64,000 nt of DNA from JADGHE01 sp035716025 (GTDB lineage: Bacteria; Pseudomonadota; Alphaproteobacteria; Rhizobiales; Xanthobacteraceae), in assembly GCA_035716025.1 (NCBI GenBank), contig DASTKH010000016.1, positions 1 through 64,000 on the forward strand, read 5' to 3'. The notes beneath the pieces are model-generated. The model was not told the origin of the DNA. It did no database searches and worked only from the letters and a program-made list of their open reading frames with translations. Position numbers and translations under genes: made by a program. This document shows positions 52,317 through 61,466 of the stretch, piece by piece (within the stretch, counting starts at the first letter, position 1; every line of letters starts with the position of its first letter).

Positions 52317-54650
52317 TCAGGCGACCTTGTCCATCGGCGAGGCAGTCGCGTAGAGCAGCGTGCGCACGTCACGGCCGGAGACAGGGCGGCTGAAGAGATA
52401 GCCCTGCGCTTCGCTGATGCTCGGCTCGGCAAGCACGAGCGCGAGCTGCTCTTCGGTCTCGATGCCTTCGACGACCACGGACATGCCAAGCTCGGCGCTG
52501 AGTTGCGCCACCCCGCGCAGCAGCGTGCGGGAGCGCTCGTTGCTCACGATGTCCTGCAGGAAGGAGCGGTCGATCTTGACCTTGTGCAGCGGGAAGCTGT
52601 GCAGATAGCTCAAGCTCGAATAGCCGGTGCCGAAATCGTCGAGCGAAATGCGCACGCCAAGTTCGCGCAGCTGTTTGAGGACGACGTGCGTCGACTCCGT
52701 GTCCTGCAGCAGCACGGACTCGGTGATCTCGATCTCGAGCCGGCTCGGCGCAAGCCCGGACTCGGCGAGCGCCTCGCGGATCGCGGTGACGAGGTTGCCG
52801 CGCTTGAACTGCAGTGGAGACAAATTGACGGCGACGCGCACATTGTCCGGCCAGCGTGCGCATTCCATGCAGGCCTTGCGCAGAACGCAATTGCCGATCG
52901 CGACGATGAGGCCCATTTCCTCCGCCACCGGGATGAACTCGGCCGGCGAGACCATGCCGCGCTCCGGGTGCCGCCAGCGCACCAGCGCTTCGCAGGAGGA
53001 GATGCGACGACGCTTGAGATTGAGAATCGGCTGGTAATGAACCTCGAAATGATCGTTGGCGAGCGCATTCCGCAGATCGAGTTCGAGGCTGCGGCGCGCC
53101 TGCGTCTTGACGTTCATTTCCGCTTCGAAGAAGCGCCAGCCGGAGCGCCCTTCGGATTTGGCGCGGTAGAGGGCCATGTCGGCGTTCCGGAACAGGAGGT
53201 CCGCGTCGGCGCCGTCGTCCGGAGCAACCGCGATCCCGACACTCGCTCCCACCACGATATGATGGCCTTCGATGTCGAAGGGTTCGGACAAGCTGTTGAC
53301 GATGCGGCGCGCGAGCGACGCGGCTTCTTCGGGACGGGTGATCGGGACCTGCAGAACGACGAACTCGTCGCCTCCGAACCGCCCCACGAAATCGGAGCTG
53401 CGGATCAGCGCCTGCAGGCGTTGGGCAACCGCACAGAGAAGTGCGTCGCCGCACGGATGGCCGAGCGTGTCGTTGACCTGCTTGAACTCGTCGAGGTCGA
53501 TGAACAGAAGCGCAAACTCGTCGATGCGACGACGGCCGGCGAGGATGCGGTCCATCTGTGCGCGGAAAAAGGTGCGGTTCGGCAAGCCGGTCAGAGTGTC
53601 GTAGCGTGCCAGGTGGTTGATCTTGGCCTCGGCGGTGCGGCGTTCGGTTACGTCCTCCACCAGGACGACCGAGCCGCCGTTGTCCATGCGCTGGAAGGTG
53701 AAATCGAGGGTGCGGCCGTCCTGAATTTCAACCACGAGCTTGCCCTCGCTCTTTTGCGCGAGCCGCCGCTCGATCTCCAGGCGCACATTGTCGGCGCTGG
53801 TCGGGAGAATGACGCCGGCATCGATGCAGCGGCCGATAAGCTGCTCCACCGTCAGCCCGCGTTCGAGAGCCTGGGGATCGAGGCCGAGGATTTGGGCAAG
53901 GCGCGTGTTGGCGACGTCGAGCCGGCCACCGGCGTCGAACATGCAGAGACCGTGCGGCATGTTGTTGAGGGCCGCGTCGAAGCGACGTGCGAGAAAGGTG
54001 ACGTCTCGCGCCGCCGTGACCGCATCGAGAAGGGTCTTGCGCAGTCGGTCGGAAATGAACTTGAGGGCGAGGAAGAAGGGAACGAGAATCACCGCGAGCA
54101 GGAGGTGATACACATCCTGCGCGAGCATCAGCGCGAGCGTGATGGGCAGGCTCGCGCAGAGGATCAGCACGGCGACGAGGCGTTCGCTGCCGAAATTGCG
54201 TCCGGACACGCCGATGAGATGCGCGATCGTGACGACGAGGCTGAGCTGCCGCACGAAACCGTCGGAACTGCGGCCGAAGGCGATCACGCACCACAGTCCG
54301 AGAAGCGACACATAGACGGCCGCGCCGATGACGTATTCGATTTCCCATTTGCGCGCGGCGGCGACGCTTTTCGGCCGGTTTTTCGGACGCCAATAGGCGC
54401 TCATGGCGAGAAGCCGGGCAATCGCCACCATCATCATCGCGCCGGCGCAGAAGACCAGCAGCGGTTCCCCTGTCTTCCACGCGCTCAGCAGGACGGCCGC
54501 AACGGTCGCAAGCGAACCCACGAACAGGGAGCGGGTGTCATCGTAAAGGGAATCGACGAGCGGGATGTAGATGTCGGCCGGGAGCTCGCGCCGGTCGACA
54601 GACTCCCCGATTTTGCGACTCCGCAGCATGCGTTTGTTTGACGCCGACAC
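52317..54650 (-). CDS. PAS-GGDEF-EAL cyclic-di-GMP signalling protein
   Basis: A 777-residue inner-membrane protein. Residues about 40-215 hold about six hydrophobic segments, followed by a PAS-like segment (about 215-335; ALNNMPHGLCMFDAGGRLDVANTR). The diguanylate cyclase domain has an intact GGDEF (FVGRFGGDEFVVLQ) and the phosphodiesterase domain an intact EAL (SSCEALVRWRHPERG) with DDFGTGYSSLSYL, so both activities are possible. Bifunctional proteins of this layout tune c-di-GMP for motility and attachment. The start is GTG at 54650 (an ATG seven codons later is the alternative). The upstream gap holds a TTAACCAT motif. Confidence 0.95.
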   Translation of the reverse strand: MSASNKRMLRSRKIGESVDRRELPADIYIPLVDSLYDDTRSLFVGSLATVAAVLLSAWKTGEPLLVFCAGAMMMVAIARLLAMSAYWRPKNRPKSVAAARKWEIEYVIGAAVYVSLLGLWCVIAFGRSSDGFVRQLSLVVTIAHLIGVSGRNFGSERLVAVLILCASLPITLALMLAQDVYHLLLAVILVPFFLALKFISDRLRKTLLDAVTAARDVTFLARRFDAALNNMPHGLCMFDAGGRLDVANTRLAQILGLDPQALERGLTVEQLIGRCIDAGVILPTSADNVRLEIERRLAQKSEGKLVVEIQDGRTLDFTFQRMDNGGSVVLVEDVTERRTAEAKINHLARYDTLTGLPNRTFFRAQMDRILAGRRRIDEFALLFIDLDEFKQVNDTLGHPCGDALLCAVAQRLQALIRSSDFVGRFGGDEFVVLQVPITRPEEAASLARRIVNSLSEPFDIEGHHIVVGASVGIAVAPDDGADADLLFRNADMALYRAKSEGRSGWRFFEAEMNVKTQARRSLELDLRNALANDHFEVHYQPILNLKRRRISSCEALVRWRHPERGMVSPAEFIPVAEEMGLIVAIGNCVLRKACMECARWPDNVRVAVNLSPLQFKRGNLVTAIREALAESGLAPSRLEIEITESVLLQDTESTHVVLKQLRELGVRISLDDFGTGYSSLSYLHSFPLHKVKIDRSFLQDIVSNERSRTLLRGVAQLSAELGMSVVVEGIETEEQLALVLAEPSISEAQGYLFSRPVSGRDVRTLLYATASPMDKVA

Positions 54651-55008
54651 GCCCTATGCCCGTCACAAGCATCGCACGTTAATGTGAAGGAATCGTTCTG
54701 CCGATCGTTCGATCACCGGCGAGTGCCTTTCTAAACGCCGGGCAAGTCTCGGCTTTTCGTGCCTACGAGGAAATTCGTTAACCATGGCCGCGACTTCTTG
54801 GGGAATTCGCTGGCGAGCCCGCCTTCTAGGGCAGAGGCCGCCGAACGACGCGGGCCCCGCCTCTCGATCGGATAGCCGCGGCCCGGCGCGGATGATAAAT
54901 TTCGAGCCGTTTTATCCGGAAGGGGCTCGCAATGCGGCGGCCGTGCCCCTACGGGTCGCGCGGGCGACACCGTCGGCGGAATGAGCCCGCCGGCATGGGA
55001 GCATCGGA
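54651..55008. other. Divergent intergenic region of the GGDEF-EAL gene and lyase operon
   Basis: These 358 bases hold no convincing gene. They should contain promoters for both directions. A TTAACCAT motif at 54778-54785 is the only recognisable element; the AT-rich patch GATAAATTTCGAGCCGTTTT near 54895 may belong to the plus-strand operon promoter. Confidence 0.45.
54778..54785 (+). promoter_or_regulatory. CtrA-type half-site candidate TTAACCAT
   Basis: An exact TTAACCAT, the motif associated with CtrA binding in alphaproteobacteria, lies in the divergent gap about 128 bases upstream of the GGDEF-EAL start. A single 8-base match can occur by chance in a 64 kb window, so the support is the motif plus position. 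Confidence 0.3.
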
Positions 55009-55974
55009 ATGGCATCCACACACCGCTACGAGCCGGCCGGGGTCATCCCGGCGACGCTTGTCGCATTTCACGAGGATTTCTCGATCGATGAGGCCGAGAC
55101 GCTTCGGCACCTGCGTTTCGTGGCGGCGACGCCCGGCATTTCCGCTATCACGATCAACGCTCATTCCAATGAGGTTCACGCGCTGAGCTTCGCCGAGCAA
55201 CAGCGCAATCTCGCGGCCTCGCTTGCCGCGGTGGGCGATCGTCTGCCGCTCATTAATGGCGTCTATGCCGACGGGAGCCTGGAGGCAGCGCGCATCGCGC
55301 GTATGGCCGGGCGGGAGGGCGCTTCCGCGCTGCTGGTGTTCCCGCCGAACAGCATGGCCTGGGGCGGGACGCTGCGGCCCGAAATGGCCCTTGCACATCT
55401 CGGCCGCATTGCCGAGGCGGCGGATCTGCCGATCATCCTGTTCCAGTATCCGGCTGCCACCGGGCTCGGCTATCCGATGGAGACGCTGCTGCGTCTGATC
55501 GAGGTGGTGCCGTCGATCCGCGCGATAAAGGACTGGTGCGGCGACCCGCTCCTGCACGAGCGGCACATCCGCACGCTGCAGAGCCTGCCGCGCCCCGTCA
55601 ACGTGCTCACCACCCACAGCGGCTGGCTCATGGCCTCACTCGCCATGGGCGCCAACGGTCTGTTGTCCGGAGCCGGGAGCGTCGTGGCCGACCGTCAGGT
55701 CGCTCTGTTCGAGGCCGTGAGGCGGCAGGACCTTGCCGCCGCGCAAGCGATCAACGATCGGCTCTATCCGCTGCAGCAGGCGTTCTATGCGGCCCCCTTC
55801 CTCGATATGCACAATCGCATGAAGGAATGCCTGGTCCTGCTCGGACGCATGAAACGCGCCGTGGTGCGGCCGCCGCTTGTGAAGCTCGACGAGACGGAGA
55901 TCGCGCGGCTAAAGGCCGCGCTCGCCGAAGCCGGGCTCCATGCCGAGCCCTCCTCTGCGGTCGCCGCCGCATGA
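55009..55974 (+). CDS. DHDPS/NAL-superfamily lyase (atypical), first gene of operon
   Basis: A 321-residue TIM-barrel class I lyase. The Schiff-base lysine is in IRAIKDWCGD. The usual GTTGE is replaced by NAHSNEVHALS, and the LYNxP tyrosine by phenylalanine (ILFQYPAATG), a divergence different from that of the protein at 20455. It is therefore unlikely to be a lysine-biosynthesis enzyme and more likely a keto-acid lyase or dehydratase. A CGGA-type site precedes the ATG at 55009. Its stop overlaps the start of the next gene by four bases (ATGA), so the operon is translationally coupled. Confidence 0.87.
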   Translation: MASTHRYEPAGVIPATLVAFHEDFSIDEAETLRHLRFVAATPGISAITINAHSNEVHALSFAEQQRNLAASLAAVGDRLPLINGVYADGSLEAARIARMAGREGASALLVFPPNSMAWGGTLRPEMALAHLGRIAEAADLPIILFQYPAATGLGYPMETLLRLIEVVPSIRAIKDWCGDPLLHERHIRTLQSLPRPVNVLTTHSGWLMASLAMGANGLLSGAGSVVADRQVALFEAVRRQDLAAAQAINDRLYPLQQAFYAAPFLDMHNRMKECLVLLGRMKRAVVRPPLVKLDETEIARLKAALAEAGLHAEPSSAVAAA

Positions 55975-56417
55975 GCGATCTTTATGTCAAGGTCGGCGAT
56001 CGCGTGACCTTCGCCAAGACCGTCGGCGAAAGCGACGTATACGGTTTTGCGGGCATCACGGGTGACTTCGCCCCCAACCACGTCAACGAGCACTATATGG
56101 CGCAGTCGAGCTTCGGACGTCGCATCGCGCACGGCGCGCTGCTCGTCGGCTTCATGTCGACCTGCTCGACCTTGATGGTGGAGCGCAGCGGCGGCTGGAA
56201 CGGCGACGAAACGGCTGTCTCCCTCGGTTACGACCGCATCCGCTTTCTCAAGCCCGTGTTCCTCGGCGACACCGTCACGCTCACCTACACGATCGTCGAG
56301 ACAGACCCGATCAAGCGCCAAGCTGTCGCCGAGATCGAGGTTACGAACCAGAACGACGAGCGGGTGGCGGTCGCACGCCATCTCATCCGTTGGGTGAAGG
56401 ACGCGCGGAGGACCTGA
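55971..56417 (+). CDS. MaoC-family hot-dog dehydratase
   Basis: A 148-residue single hot-dog domain protein of the MaoC/(R)-specific enoyl-CoA hydratase type. The hydratase motif is in ITGDFAPNHVNEHYMAQS, where aspartate and histidine form the catalytic pair, and GRRIAHGALLVGFMS follows. It should add or remove water from an enoyl-CoA or similar acyl thioester. The ATG at 55971 overlaps the upstream stop (ATGA), and its TGA overlaps the next start (TGATG), so three genes are translationally linked. The role together with a lyase and PLP enzyme is unknown. Confidence 0.92.
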   Translation: MSDLYVKVGDRVTFAKTVGESDVYGFAGITGDFAPNHVNEHYMAQSSFGRRIAHGALLVGFMSTCSTLMVERSGGWNGDETAVSLGYDRIRFLKPVFLGDTVTLTYTIVETDPIKRQAVAEIEVTNQNDERVAVARHLIRWVKDARRT

Positions 56418-57475
56418 TGCGGGTCGGCGACATTGACACGCCTGCGGTTGTCATCGACCTCGACATCGTCGAAGCCAATATTCGGCGGGCGCAGGTGCTG
56501 CTCGACCGGGTCGGCATTGCAAGCCGGCCGCACATCAAAACACACAAGATTCCCGCGCTCGCGAAGCGTCAGATGGCGGCCGGCGCGATCGGCATCACCT
56601 GCCAGAAGCTCGGCGAAGCCGAGGTGTTCGCCGATGCGGGCGTCTGCGACGATATTCTGCTTACCTATAACGTGATCGGATCGTCAAAGACGGAACGGCT
56701 CGCCGCACTCATTAAGCGGCTCCGGCGCATGGCCGTCGTGCTCGACAACGAAACGGTGGCCCGCGGCTTGTCTGAAGCCGGCGTGCGACACGGCGTCGAT
56801 GTCCGCTTTCTCGTCGAGTGCGATGCCGGCTACGGTCGCAACGGTGTGCAGTCCCCGGAAGCCGCGCTCCACCTTGCACGCGTCGCCATGCGCATGCCGC
56901 GGATGCAGTTCGAAGGACTAATGACCTTCCCGACTGCGACCGCCGAGGCGCGCCTGTTTCTCGAGCGCGCCTTGCAGATCTTTGCCGGCGCAGGCATTCC
57001 GGTTCCGGTCGTTTCCGGAGGCGGCACGCCCTCGCTGCACAAGGTCGGAGAATTTCCGATGCTCACCGAATACCGCGCGGGAACCTACATCTATAACGAC
57101 GTGATGCAGGTGACGGCCGGCGCGGCAGGCTGGGAGGATTGCGCCATGACCGTCCGCACCACGGTCGTCAGCCGTCCGACCGAGACGCGCGCGATCCTCG
57201 ATGCCGGCTCCAAGGTGCTGACTTACGAGCAGCACAACGCCAAGGGCTATGGCCGGATCGTCGAGTATCCGGAGGCCGACATCGTCGGGTTTTCGGAAGA
57301 ACATGGAAAAGTCGACCTTTCGCGTAGCCGCACGAGGCCGGCGATCGGGGAGGTGGTGCGGGTCATCCCCAATCATTGCTGCGCCGTTACCAATATGGTG
57401 GATGAAGTCTACGCCGTGCGCGGCGGTGCGGTCGAAGCCGTGTGGCCGGTCGAAGCGCGCGGGAAAGTGCGCTGA
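56417..57475 (+). CDS. D-threonine aldolase/D-serine dehydratase-like PLP enzyme
   Basis: A 352-residue alanine-racemase-fold PLP enzyme. The PLP lysine lies in SRPHIKTHKIPAL, and the C-terminal PNHCCAVTNM carries the His-Cys pair that binds metal in D-serine/D-threo-3-hydroxyaspartate dehydratases and D-threonine aldolases. SGGGTPSLHKVGEFPMLTEYRAGTYIYNDVM is the matching phosphate-binding region. It probably cleaves or dehydrates a beta-hydroxy-D-amino acid to a keto acid or glycine plus aldehyde. Start at 56417 overlaps the upstream stop; GGAGG is seven bases upstream. The enoyl-CoA hydratase follows after 59 bases. Confidence 0.9.
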   Translation: MRVGDIDTPAVVIDLDIVEANIRRAQVLLDRVGIASRPHIKTHKIPALAKRQMAAGAIGITCQKLGEAEVFADAGVCDDILLTYNVIGSSKTERLAALIKRLRRMAVVLDNETVARGLSEAGVRHGVDVRFLVECDAGYGRNGVQSPEAALHLARVAMRMPRMQFEGLMTFPTATAEARLFLERALQIFAGAGIPVPVVSGGGTPSLHKVGEFPMLTEYRAGTYIYNDVMQVTAGAAGWEDCAMTVRTTVVSRPTETRAILDAGSKVLTYEQHNAKGYGRIVEYPEADIVGFSEEHGKVDLSRSRTRPAIGEVVRVIPNHCCAVTNMVDEVYAVRGGAVEAVWPVEARGKVR

Positions 57476-57534
57476 AAGGGGCATCTTGCACACTCACCGA
57501 CACCGTGCCGGCCTTTCGGCGGGAAGGAGATGTC

Positions 57535-58329
57535 ATGACTGTTGAAAATCGCGTCGGCCCGGTGCTCTGGGAGCTTGACCGCCGCGGCGTCGCAACCGTG
57601 ACGCTCAACCGGCCGCAGGTCAACAACGCTTATGACGGCGACCTCGTGCGGGGACTGCTGGCCGCGATGGAGGCTCTCGGAGCGGCGCCGGGGCTGCGCG
57701 TCGTCGTGCTCAAGGGAAACGGCCGTCACTTCCAGGCCGGCGCCGATCTGAAATGGATCGATGCGGTTCGCAAGGCCTCGTCCGAAGAGAACGTGCGGGT
57801 CTCGCGCGCGACTGCGGAGGCCGTGCGCCGCCTCAACCGTCTGTCCGTTCCCACCGTGGTGTTGGTGCAAGGCGGCTGCTTCGGGGGCGGCACCGGCATC
57901 GTGGCGGCCTGCGACATCGCGATTGCAGCCGACAATGCGATGTTTTCCATTTCCGAAGTGCGCTGGGGTCTCACGGCCGCGATCATCATCCCGCAGCTCA
58001 ACGACGCGATCGGGGTGCGCCACGTGCGGCGCTATGCCCTGACCGGCGAGCGCTTCGGCGCCGACGAGGCGCGTCGCATCGGCCTCGTCCACGAGGTCGT
58101 GCCGGCCTCCGAGCTGGAGGCGGCCGGGGCACGCATCGTCGGCCATCTGCTCGCCAATGCGCCGAAGGCGATCGCCGAGACCAAGGAGATCGCGCTGACC
58201 TACGCATTCGGCGATCCCGCCGCGGCGGCGTTCGACTCGCTCGTCCTCAGCCACGCGGCGAAGCGGCAGTCGGACGAGGCGGTCGAGGGTCTCGCCTCCT
58301 TCTCCGAGAAGCGCGCTGCGCGCTGGTGA
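57535..58329 (+). CDS. Enoyl-CoA hydratase/isomerase
   Basis: A 264-residue crotonase-fold enzyme. The CoA-binding and oxyanion-hole regions are HFQAGADLKWIDAV and QGGCFGGGTGIVAACDIAIA, followed by EVRWGLTAAIIIPQL. A glutamate expected near the catalytic site is present in the EVRWG turn, but the second typical glutamate position shows alanine/isoleucine, so the reaction (hydration, isomerisation or C-C cleavage) cannot be stated. GGGAAGGAG precedes the ATG at 57535. It closes the DHDPS-MaoC-PLP operon and converges with the GMC oxidoreductase gene, ten bases apart. Confidence 0.92.
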   Translation: MTVENRVGPVLWELDRRGVATVTLNRPQVNNAYDGDLVRGLLAAMEALGAAPGLRVVVLKGNGRHFQAGADLKWIDAVRKASSEENVRVSRATAEAVRRLNRLSVPTVVLVQGGCFGGGTGIVAACDIAIAADNAMFSISEVRWGLTAAIIIPQLNDAIGVRHVRRYALTGERFGADEARRIGLVHEVVPASELEAAGARIVGHLLANAPKAIAETKEIALTYAFGDPAAAAFDSLVLSHAAKRQSDEAVEGLASFSEKRAARW

Positions 58330-58338
58330 GGCCGATCC

Positions 58339-59979
58339 TCACGGTTCCGGCAGCAACACCGGTTCGGGGGGCGCGCGGCCAAGGATCATGTCGGCGGCCT
58401 TGTCGGCGATCATCAGGGTTGCGGCATTAAGATTGGCGGAGATCATGCGCGGCATGATCGAGGCATCCACGACGCGCAGGGCGTCGAGGCCGTGCACGCG
58501 CAACGTATCGTCAACGACCGCATTGGGATCTGTCGCCGGCCCCATGCGACAGGTGCAGCTCGCATGAAAAGTGGTCTGGCCGCGCTGCGTTGCGGCGTGC
58601 AGGAATTCGTCGTCGGTCTCGACGTCGGGGCCCGGAAAGTCCTCATAGGCATAATAGGGAGCGAGCGGCTCGGTCCGCAGCAGCCGGCGCGCGAGCCGCA
58701 TCCCGGCGACCACGACGCGGCGGTCGAGCTCTGCGGTCAGATAGTTCGTCTGGATGACCGGCGGATCGAAGGGATCGGAGGTGCGCACGCGCACATAGCC
58801 GCGGCTCTCCGGCCTTTGCTGCCAGGCCGCGCAGGTCATGCCCGGCTCGTCCTCGAGTTTGCCGATCTCGCCTTCCTTGTAGCTTGCGGGTGTGAACGTG
58901 ATCTGCAGGTCGGAGCTTTCCGCGCTTTCTCCCGAGTGCCAGAAGCAATAGACGAGCGTGGGTGAGAGCGTGAGAATCCCCTTGCGCAGGAACACCCATT
59001 TGCCGACCTCGCCGAGAAGGCGCAGGCCGCGCACGGCCTCGTTGATCGTCTCGGCGTTCTTCACACGTGCGACCGTGCGCGGCGCGTAATGGTCCTGCAG
59101 ACCCTCGCCGACGCCGGGAAGCGCGTGGCGGATGGGAATCCCGAGGGACTTCAGGAGCGGTGCCGGTCCGATACCGGACAACTGCAGAAGCTGGGGGGAA
59201 TTGTAGGCGCCGCCGGAAAGGATGACTTCGCGGCGCGCCCGCACCTCGATTTCCGGACCCTCGCGGCCGCCGCGGCGGTAGCGCACACCGACGGCGCGGC
59301 GTCCCTCGAGCACGAGCGCGGTTGCGTGTGCGCCGGTGCGGACGGAGAGGTTCCTTCGGTGCGCCACCGGATGCAGGAAAGCAGTCGCGGCGCTGACGCG
59401 TCGGCCGTTGTGGATTGTGCGCTGCGCATAGGCAACGCCTTGCTGGGTCGCCGCGTTGTAGTCGGGATTGCGGGGAATACCGAGGCTTACGGCGCCTTCG
59501 ATGAAGGCATCGCAGAGCGGATGATGCCAATCGATATCGGTGACGGCGAGCGGCCCCGCCTGGCCGCGAAACAGCGGATCGCACGCGCCGACGCGCCGTT
59601 CGAGCCGCTTGAAGTAGGGCAGCACGTCCGCATAGCCCCAGCCGCGATTGCCGGCTTGCGCCCAGCCGTCGAAGTCGAGCCGCTGCCCGCGATTGTAAAT
59701 GAGCCCGTTGATCGCGCTCGAACCGCCGAGCGTCTTTCCGCGCGGCGCGAAAATCCGCCGGCCGGCGGTATAGGGCCCCGGTTCCTGGCTGTAGCACCAG
59801 TTCACCTTCGGATGATAGAAGGTCTTGATGAAGCCCGCCGGGATGTGAATGAACGGGTTCCGGTCGGGAGGACCGGCTTCGAGCACGCAGACCGTGAGGT
59901 TTTCGTCGGCGCTCAGGCGATTGGCCAGCACGCATCCGGCGGAGCCCGCGCCGATGACGACGTAGTCGAACGTTTCCAT
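58339..59979 (-). CDS. GMC-family FAD-dependent oxidoreductase
   Basis: A 546-residue flavoenzyme of the choline/alcohol dehydrogenase type. FAD binds at DYVVIGAGSAGCVLANRL (about residues 5-22), with the PRGKTLGGSSAINGLIYNRG signature near residue 85 and the second GMC motif GGAYNSPQLLQLSGIGP. The C-terminal HASCTCRMG and the SANLNAATLMIADKAAD segment place the catalytic histidine and asparagine. It likely oxidises an alcohol to an aldehyde. The start at 59979 (METFDYV) was chosen as the FAD motif is right there; upstream codons lack similarity. It converges with the enoyl-CoA hydratase gene and is divergent from the CBS/BON genes. Confidence 0.94.
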   Translation of the reverse strand: METFDYVVIGAGSAGCVLANRLSADENLTVCVLEAGPPDRNPFIHIPAGFIKTFYHPKVNWCYSQEPGPYTAGRRIFAPRGKTLGGSSAINGLIYNRGQRLDFDGWAQAGNRGWGYADVLPYFKRLERRVGACDPLFRGQAGPLAVTDIDWHHPLCDAFIEGAVSLGIPRNPDYNAATQQGVAYAQRTIHNGRRVSAATAFLHPVAHRRNLSVRTGAHATALVLEGRRAVGVRYRRGGREGPEIEVRARREVILSGGAYNSPQLLQLSGIGPAPLLKSLGIPIRHALPGVGEGLQDHYAPRTVARVKNAETINEAVRGLRLLGEVGKWVFLRKGILTLSPTLVYCFWHSGESAESSDLQITFTPASYKEGEIGKLEDEPGMTCAAWQQRPESRGYVRVRTSDPFDPPVIQTNYLTAELDRRVVVAGMRLARRLLRTEPLAPYYAYEDFPGPDVETDDEFLHAATQRGQTTFHASCTCRMGPATDPNAVVDDTLRVHGLDALRVVDASIMPRMISANLNAATLMIADKAADMILGRAPPEPVLLPEP

Positions 59980-60167
59980 TCCCGTCTTGCCGATTGGTGT
60001 CGTTGCTGCCGTGAGGGAGGCAGACTGTAGCGGGAGTTCGCCGCGCTGTCGCGCGCGGCGAGCGACGAAAGCGCATATCTTGGGGCTGGCCCTTGCAGCC
60101 GTTGCGTTAACGGCGGGGGATCGGATGAGGGAGGACAAATCAGCCGCGATGCGGCGGCTTCGTGCTC

Positions 60168-60181
60168 TTGATTCACATCAA
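60168..60181 (+). promoter_or_regulatory. FNR/FixK-type box (perfect TTGAT-N4-ATCAA) before the first CBS gene
   Basis: TTGAT-TCAC-ATCAA matches the FNR/FixK consensus exactly and lies 57 bases before the ATG of the CBS-BON gene. An activator centred here would place transcription near 60216 if spaced at -41.5, leaving room for the GGGAGG ribosome-binding site. It suggests oxygen-limited induction. Confidence 0.75.
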
Positions 60182-60238
60182 TGACGGCGGCTGCGCCGCC
60201 GAGGAGCATGTCGCCGATGCACTCCAAGGGAGGTTGTC

Positions 60239-60928
60239 ATGCAAGCCGCCGATGTGATGACGAGGGACGTCATCACCGTTGCAAGCACCGCCTGTGTCCA
60301 GGACGCCGCCCGGCTTCTCCTCGACCACCGCATAAGCGGCCTGCCGGTCGTCGACGAAAACGGCAGATTGGTCGGAATGGTTTCGGAAGGCGACCTGATA
60401 CGTCGGCCGGAAAATCACACCGAACGCCGGCCGTCCTGGTGGATCGAGTTCCTCACGCCCCGCGAGACGCTCGCCCGCGAATTCACCTACACGCATTCGC
60501 GGCGTATCGCCGACGTCATGACGCGCGAGGTCATTACCGCCGCGCCCGATACGCCCTTGAGCGAGATCGCGGAACTGCTTGAAAAGAACCGCATCAAGCG
60601 GGTTCCGATTGTCGAAGACGGAAGGATCGTCGGCATCGTCAGCCGGGCCAATCTCCTTCACGGTCTCGTGGCCCTGTCAAAGGAGCCGGCGGCGCTCTCG
60701 GTGGCGGACAAGCAGCTGCGCGAATCCGTCATGGCGCGCCTGCGCGCGGAGCCGTGGGCTCGGCTCTCCCTCGTGAACGTCGTCGCCCACGCCGGCACGA
60801 TCGACCTTTGGGGGATCGTGGACTCGGAGGCAGAGCGCAAGGCATTGCGCGTCGCCGTCGAGATAACGCCCGGCGTCAAGGCCGTGAACGACAATCTCAT
60901 GGTCATGCCGCTGCCCCGCGCCGTCTGA
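60239..60928 (+). CDS. CBS-CBS-BON domain protein 1
   Basis: A 229-residue protein with two CBS domains (ADVMTRDVITV... and ADVMTREVITAAPD...), each with VxEDGRIVGIVSR- or VDENGRLVGMVSE-type loops that bind adenine nucleotides, then a BON domain (residues 160-225; VVAHAGTIDLWGIVDSEAERKALR). Adenylate binding by the CBS pair would report energy state; BON domains bind membrane or envelope components. No signal peptide is seen. GGGAGG is seven bases before the ATG at 60239, and an FNR/FixK-type box lies upstream. It heads a three-gene run with the host-attachment-family and second CBS-BON genes. Confidence 0.93.
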   Translation: MQAADVMTRDVITVASTACVQDAARLLLDHRISGLPVVDENGRLVGMVSEGDLIRRPENHTERRPSWWIEFLTPRETLAREFTYTHSRRIADVMTREVITAAPDTPLSEIAELLEKNRIKRVPIVEDGRIVGIVSRANLLHGLVALSKEPAALSVADKQLRESVMARLRAEPWARLSLVNVVAHAGTIDLWGIVDSEAERKALRVAVEITPGVKAVNDNLMVMPLPRAV

Positions 60929-60998
60929 GCGATCGGACACGTCAAGTCCGCGTGACGGTGCCTTGTTCTCGCGCCGTCACAGTCGACCAGGTACGAGA

Positions 60999-61442
60999 AT
61001 GATGCGTATTCCAAGCGGAGCCTGGGTCATCGTCTGTGATGGCCGGAAAGCCTTGATCCTGGATAATTCCGGCGATGCAAGATATCCGGATCTGCGGGTC
61101 CACGCCGTCTTCGAACGCGACAATCCGCCGACGCGCGCGCAGGGCAGCGACGCCCCGGGCCGGGTCTACGCCTCGGTCGGAAAGGCGCGGAGCGCGGTGG
61201 AGCAGACGGATTGGCACCGCGAGGCCGAAGCATATTTCCTGTCCAAGGTAGCCGAGGAGATCAACCACGCGGTTGGCTCCGGGGCGGTGAGAAAGCTTGT
61301 CGTGGCGGCGCCGCCGCGGGCGCTCGGCGTGCTGCGGCCGCTGCTTTGCCTGCGTGCGCGACGCGCCGTCACGGCCGAGATCGAGCGTGACTTCACGCGT
61401 CTTCCGGCCTACGAGATCGAAAAGCGCTTGCATGCGGCCTAG
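60999..61442 (+). CDS. Host-attachment-family protein (PF10116 type)
   Basis: A 147-residue protein resembling the family named for attachment to host cells, with the pattern MMRIPSGAWVIVCDGRKALIL, an acidic linker with EAEAYFLSKVAEEINHAV, and KLVVAAPPRALGVLRPLL. Its fold is thought to be a release-factor-like alpha/beta domain; the host-attachment name comes from one phenotype and does not fix the function. ATGs at 60999 and 61002 are both possible. It lies between two CBS-BON paralogues, 70 and 24 bases away, which implies joint expression. Confidence 0.8.
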   Translation: MMRIPSGAWVIVCDGRKALILDNSGDARYPDLRVHAVFERDNPPTRAQGSDAPGRVYASVGKARSAVEQTDWHREAEAYFLSKVAEEINHAVGSGAVRKLVVAAPPRALGVLRPLLCLRARRAVTAEIERDFTRLPAYEIEKRLHAA

Positions 61443-61466
61443 CCGCCATCACGAAGGAGATTGCCG

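Noticed and set aside
52179..54641. An 820-codon plus-strand open frame.
   Set aside because: It is antisense to the GGDEF-EAL gene and has no recognisable domain.
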